Assembly (NCBI GenBank): GCA_036272815.1
Contig: DATAYA010000238.1
Coordinates: forward strand, 1-9,480
Length of the DNA: 9,480 nucleotides
DNA from: DATAYA01 sp036272815
GTDB taxonomy: Bacteria > Pseudomonadota > Alphaproteobacteria > Acetobacterales > Acetobacteraceae
Direction of reading: 5' to 3'
The notes below the pieces were generated by a model that had not been told where the DNA came from, searched no databases, and saw only the letters and a program-made list of their open reading frames with translations. Both the position numbers and the translations under genes were made by a program. Below, piece by piece: positions 7,901 through 9,480 of this stretch; the first letter of the stretch is position 1, and each line of letters opens with the position of its first letter.

Positions 7901-7991
7901 AGAAGGCGCCCGCGGCGGCGATCATGATCATGAAATACAGCACCAGCGAGCGGTGCCGCAGCGCCCATTCGGAGAGGTTGAAACGGGTCAT
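4899..7991 (-). CDS. RND-family multidrug efflux pump, inner-membrane permease
   Basis: The proton-driven inner-membrane pump of a tripartite efflux system (AcrB/HAE1-like; full family length at 1030 aa). It has a first membrane helix at about 15-33, a large periplasmic loop (about 35-335), helices 2-6 (about 340-492), helix 7 (about 522-541), a second periplasmic loop (about 545-855) and helices 8-12 (about 856-1007). Visible signatures are GRSEDPDFTVK (36-46), WPGAT (54-58), FNDEFGDTYG (134-143) and the proton-relay pair D404-D405 in LGLLVDDAMITVE. The position of AcrB Lys940 is arginine (R923 in MIARNSVILIDQ), as in many divergent HAE pumps. The N-terminal half resembles Pseudomonas TriC-type permeases more than AcrB itself, but substrate cannot be read from sequence. 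It overlaps the adaptor stop by 4 nt upstream and the 156-aa gene by 4 nt downstream. Confidence 0.95.
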   Translation of the reverse strand: MTRFNLSEWALRHRSLVLYFMIMIAAAGAFSYLRLGRSEDPDFTVKTMVVQAQWPGATLADTLEQVTDRIESKLQETPDIDYLKSYTSAGQTTIFVYLKDWTPIAKVPDIWYQVRKKTHDIENTLPRGIVGPTFNDEFGDTYGIVYGFTADGFTERQLRDHVVDVRKQLLQVPDISKIDILGAQDERVYVEFDEKQMVGLGIDRSALISALQAQNAVTPSGVVQTGNEKILVRVSGSFRSEKDLMGVNFVAKNGRIIRLGDIAHVTRGPADPAQPMFRVNGKQGIGLAIAMRKGGDVLALGRNVEHAMQEITANLPVGIEPTLIADQPVTVEHAVDEFMKALWEAVAIVLGVSLLSLGFRAGAVVALSIPLVLAAVFVAMEFLGVDLQRISLGALIIALGLLVDDAMITVEMMVTHLEEGEEKEKAATFAYTSTAFPMLTGTLVTVAGFVPIGFARSAAGEYTFSIFAVVAIALIISWIVAVLFSPLLGVYILNKPKQTHSREPGPILRHFRRFLVLAMRARWVTIALTLGMFGAALYGMRFVPQQFFPSSDRPELMVDLQLPENASIYATRDLSARVDQLLKGDKDIDHWTTYVGQGAVRFYLPLNVQLPNDYFAQLVVVTKGLAQRDRVKARLEQALANDFPSVVSRAYPLELGPPVGWPLQYRVTGISPEHVRSIAFNVAQIVSGSPLARSVNYNWMEPARTVRIRVDQDQARLLGLSSEALSQALNTVLTGATATQMRSGIYLVDVLVRASADQRMSLSTIRTLQVPLPNGQSVPLSQIASVDYGQEYPQVWRRDRRPMVTVQADVAPGAQAATVVQAIAPKIEALNASLPPGYHVATGGTVEESAKGGSSVEAVLPLMLVLILTVLMIQLQSFSRLFLVLSVAPLGLIGVVAALLLADKPLGFVAVLGVLALTGMIARNSVILIDQIEKERKHGREPWDAVVEATSHRFRPILLTAAAAILGMVPIAPTVFWGPMAYAIMGGLAVATVLTLVFLPALYVTWFGIKAPRDKTPRPVAAEQMEIAAQ

Positions 7992-9061
7992 GACGCGGCT
8001 CCCATCGGGCGGACTTTCTGGCCGGGATGCAGCGTCTGGGCGCCGGCGGTGACGACGGTCTCGCCGTTCTCGAGCCCGTGTGCGACGATGACGTTGGCGG
8101 GATCGTACCGCGCGACATCGATGTCGCGCAGGGATACGGTTTGACGCTTCGGGTCGACGACCCAGACGGCCGGGTGTCCATCCACCTCGGTGAGAGCCGT
8201 GGGCGGGATGGTCACGCCTGGGGGTGCGGGCAGCTTGACGCTCCCCGTGACCGTGGCCCCCAGCTGCATCTCCGGCGGCGGATCGACGATGCCGACCTTG
8301 ACCTGATAGGTCCGGGTCACGAAGTCGGCCTGCGGCGAAATCTCGCGCAAGCGGCCGATCGCCCGCACCTTCGGGTCGTTGGTCAGCGCGATCTGCACCA
8401 CCGGATCTCGGGGCCCGGTGCGGATGATCTGTTCGGGCACGTCGAACACGGCGTCCCGTCCGCCCTGACGCGCGACATTGACGATCATCTGTCCGGATTT
8501 GACCACTTCGCCCGGTTCGGCGCCTTTCGCCGTCACCACGCCGGGCGCATCGGCGAACAGCACCGTGTAGCTCAGCTTATCCTTCGCGAGGCCGACCTGG
8601 GCCGTTTCGGCATCTACCTGCGCTTCGGCAGTCAGCAGGTTTTGCTGCGCCTCATCATATTTGGCGCGCGGGGTCCAGCCGGCCACGACCAGCTGCTGCT
8701 GCCGCCAGAACGTCAGCCGCGCCTGCGTCAGCGCCGCCTGAGACGCGGCGAGATTGGCTTCTGCCGCGCGCAGCGAATTCTGCTCGTTCTGCGGATCGAG
8801 CACCGCGACGACCTGTCCGGCCTTCAGCTGGTCACCCACGTTGACCAAGCGTCTGATCACGCGCCCGTCGAGGCGAAAGGCGAGATCCACCTGGTCCTTC
8901 GCACGGACCTGTCCCGTCAGCGACGTGTTCTCGCCCACCGCCCCCTGCTCGACCGTGAGCGTCCGGACCGGCCGCACTTCGGCCACGGGAGGCGGTCTTC
9001 TGTCGCAGCCAGCAAGGGCCGTCGTGATCAACAGGGCGGCTACGATCGGAGATCGCATCAT
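7988..9061 (-). CDS. RND efflux periplasmic adaptor lipoprotein (membrane fusion protein)
   Basis: Bridges the RND pump to an outer-membrane channel. From the ATG at 9061 the product is 357 aa. A lipoprotein signal peptide ends in the lipobox LAGC with C19 as the lipidated residue, and Asp20 follows, which in enterobacteria marks retention in the inner membrane, as expected for an adaptor. Next come the first barrel strand and lipoyl half (about 30-90, with GRVIRRLVNVGDQLKAGQVVAVLD), an alpha-helical hairpin (about 91-165, heptad-like AANLAASQAALTQ), the second lipoyl half (about 168-200, APGVVTAKGAEPGEVVKSG), the beta-barrel (about 203-275) and a membrane-proximal domain (about 276-352, PPTALTEVDG). 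GGAG 5 nt before the first of two tandem ATGs (9061 and 9058) fixes the start region. An ATG at 9085 is possible but less well placed. Its stop overlaps the pump start by 4 nt. Confidence 0.93.
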   Translation of the reverse strand: MMRSPIVAALLITTALAGCDRRPPPVAEVRPVRTLTVEQGAVGENTSLTGQVRAKDQVDLAFRLDGRVIRRLVNVGDQLKAGQVVAVLDPQNEQNSLRAAEANLAASQAALTQARLTFWRQQQLVVAGWTPRAKYDEAQQNLLTAEAQVDAETAQVGLAKDKLSYTVLFADAPGVVTAKGAEPGEVVKSGQMIVNVARQGGRDAVFDVPEQIIRTGPRDPVVQIALTNDPKVRAIGRLREISPQADFVTRTYQVKVGIVDPPPEMQLGATVTGSVKLPAPPGVTIPPTALTEVDGHPAVWVVDPKRQTVSLRDIDVARYDPANVIVAHGLENGETVVTAGAQTLHPGQKVRPMGAAS

Positions 9062-9066
9062 TGTCA

Positions 9067-9070
9067 CTCC
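9067..9070 (-). promoter_or_regulatory. Ribosome-binding site of the adaptor gene
   Basis: On the minus strand AAGGGAG precedes the tandem start codons ATGATG, 5 nt from the first and 8 nt from the second. Either ATG can be used; the product differs by one Met. This argues against the upstream in-frame ATG at 9085. Confidence 0.65.
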
Positions 9071-9145
9071 CTTCCGCACAGACATCGCAAAGCTCTCGCT
9101 CCTGGACGGCGCCGGACCTGGCCGGCCGCGGAGGCGGCGCCGCCC

Positions 9146-9174
9146 TTGCCCTGCACTACACGATGCAGTATACT
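9146..9174 (+). promoter_or_regulatory. Sigma70-like promoter of the tetR gene
   Basis: TTGCCC (9146-9151) and TATACT (9169-9174) are 17 nt apart. Transcription would start near 9181, leaving a leader of about 27 nt before the ATG at 9208. Its -10 box and that of the opposing promoter together form the palindrome AGTATACT (9167-9174), so the two promoters cannot easily be occupied at once. Confidence 0.55.
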
Positions 9175-9194
9175 CATCTGCACTAGAGAGTGCA
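9152..9194. promoter_or_regulatory. Candidate double TetR operator with four TGCA half-sites
   Basis: TGCA occurs at 9152, 9164, 9179 and 9191, spacings of 12, 15 and 12 bp. This makes two 16-bp sites: TGCACTACACGATGCA (9152-9167) and the better dyad TGCACT-N4-AGTGCA (9179-9194), identical at 12 of 16 positions. The left site lies in the spacer of the tetR promoter. The right one covers the tetR start point and the spacer/-35 of the efflux promoter. Binding by the adjacent TetR protein is inferred from position and symmetry. Confidence 0.6.
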
Positions 9195-9195
9195 A
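9167..9195 (-). promoter_or_regulatory. Sigma70-like promoter of the efflux operon
   Basis: On the minus strand TTGCAC (9195-9190) and TATACT (9172-9167) are exactly 17 nt apart. The -10 box matches consensus at 5 of 6 positions; the -35 box is weak beyond TTG. Transcription would start near 9160, giving a leader of about 100 nt. The perfect dyad at 9179-9194 overlaps the spacer and -35 box, so a bound repressor would block polymerase. Confidence 0.6.
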
Positions 9196-9207
9196 TAGGG
9201 ATTTGGC

Positions 9208-9480
9208 ATGCAAAAGCGGAATGACCCAAACGAAGCCGAGCCCAAGGCTCGTCGGGGAGACTCGCGCGAGGCGATCGTCGGCGCGGACGAGCGGTTGTTC
9301 CTCGCTCGCGGCTTCGGCGAGGTGAGCATGGATGAGCTCGCCGAGGCGGCCGGCGTGGCGCGCCGGACGCTCTACAATCAGTTCGCGAACAAGGAAGAGA
9401 TCTTCCGGGAAATGCTAAGCCGCGTCTCCGGCCAGCTCGCGAGCGCGTTTCCGCCCGGCATCGAAACCCAAGGCGACGTC
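9208..9480 (+). CDS. TetR-family transcriptional regulator, 5' part
   Basis: A probable ligand-responsive repressor of the divergent efflux operon. Only the first 91 residues are in the window; the gene runs off the right edge with its frame still open. After a charged, probably flexible N-terminus, the region from about 20 to 70 is a classic TetR DNA-binding domain: a helix with AIVGADERLFLARGFGEVSM, then the helix-turn-helix DELAEAAGVARRTLYNQFANKEEIF, ending with the family's typical YxxFxxKEEIF pattern. The ATG at 9208 follows AGGG at 9197-9200 with 7-nt spacing. The C-terminal ligand-binding domain, which would hint at the inducer, is outside the window. Confidence 0.92.
   Translation, partial: MQKRNDPNEAEPKARRGDSREAIVGADERLFLARGFGEVSMDELAEAAGVARRTLYNQFANKEEIFREMLSRVSGQLASAFPPGIETQGDV

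Larger units (their letters stand above)
9062..9207. promoter_or_regulatory. Divergent control region of the efflux operon and its TetR gene
   Basis: The 146-bp space between the divergent start codons. The half nearer tetR (9146-9195) carries both promoters and the candidate operator. The rest (9062-9145) would be the roughly 100-nt leader of the efflux mRNA and shows no feature beyond the ribosome-binding site. The AT-richer stretch around 9157-9204 stands out against the surrounding GC-rich DNA. Confidence 0.7.

Overview
The window is very GC-rich, with GC-biased third positions. Its gene families and extragenic repeats suit an alphaproteobacterium, possibly of the Rhodospirillales/Acetobacteraceae type. 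The assignment to class is an inference from composition, repeat style and the ribA architecture; no rRNA or marker gene is present to fix it.

Left part (1-2834): ribA, a GTP cyclohydrolase II with an extra degenerate N-terminal domain, runs rightward. It converges on rhlE, a compact DEAD-box RNA helicase on the minus strand. The roughly 290-bp gap between their 3' ends is packed with secondary structure: two double-hairpin palindromes in opposite orientation flank a cloverleaf-like palindromic element. The rhlE upstream region (2835-3095) holds no gene I can support. It leads into a second element of the same general kind, a 28-bp near-perfect inverted repeat whose outer edge supplies the stop codon of the next gene.

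Right part (3176-9480): a four-gene minus-strand operon follows, in transcription order a lipoprotein RND periplasmic adaptor, an RND inner-membrane pump, a 156-residue membrane-anchored protein of unknown function, and a CPA1-type cation/proton antiporter. Every junction overlaps by 4, 4 and 1 nt, so the genes are very probably translationally coupled. A divergent TetR-family regulator starts at 9208 and runs off the right end. The 146-bp space between them holds two opposed sigma70-like promoters that share one palindromic -10 box, and four TGCA half-sites spaced 12-15-12 bp that look like a double TetR operator.

How it fits together (inference): the TetR protein probably represses itself and the operon until a ligand appears. 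The pump then exports that ligand using the proton gradient, while the co-produced antiporter adjusts cytoplasmic pH or cation balance. No outer-membrane factor gene lies in the window, so the pump would need one from elsewhere. The pump-antiporter linkage with the unassigned 156-residue protein is the most interesting part of the window.
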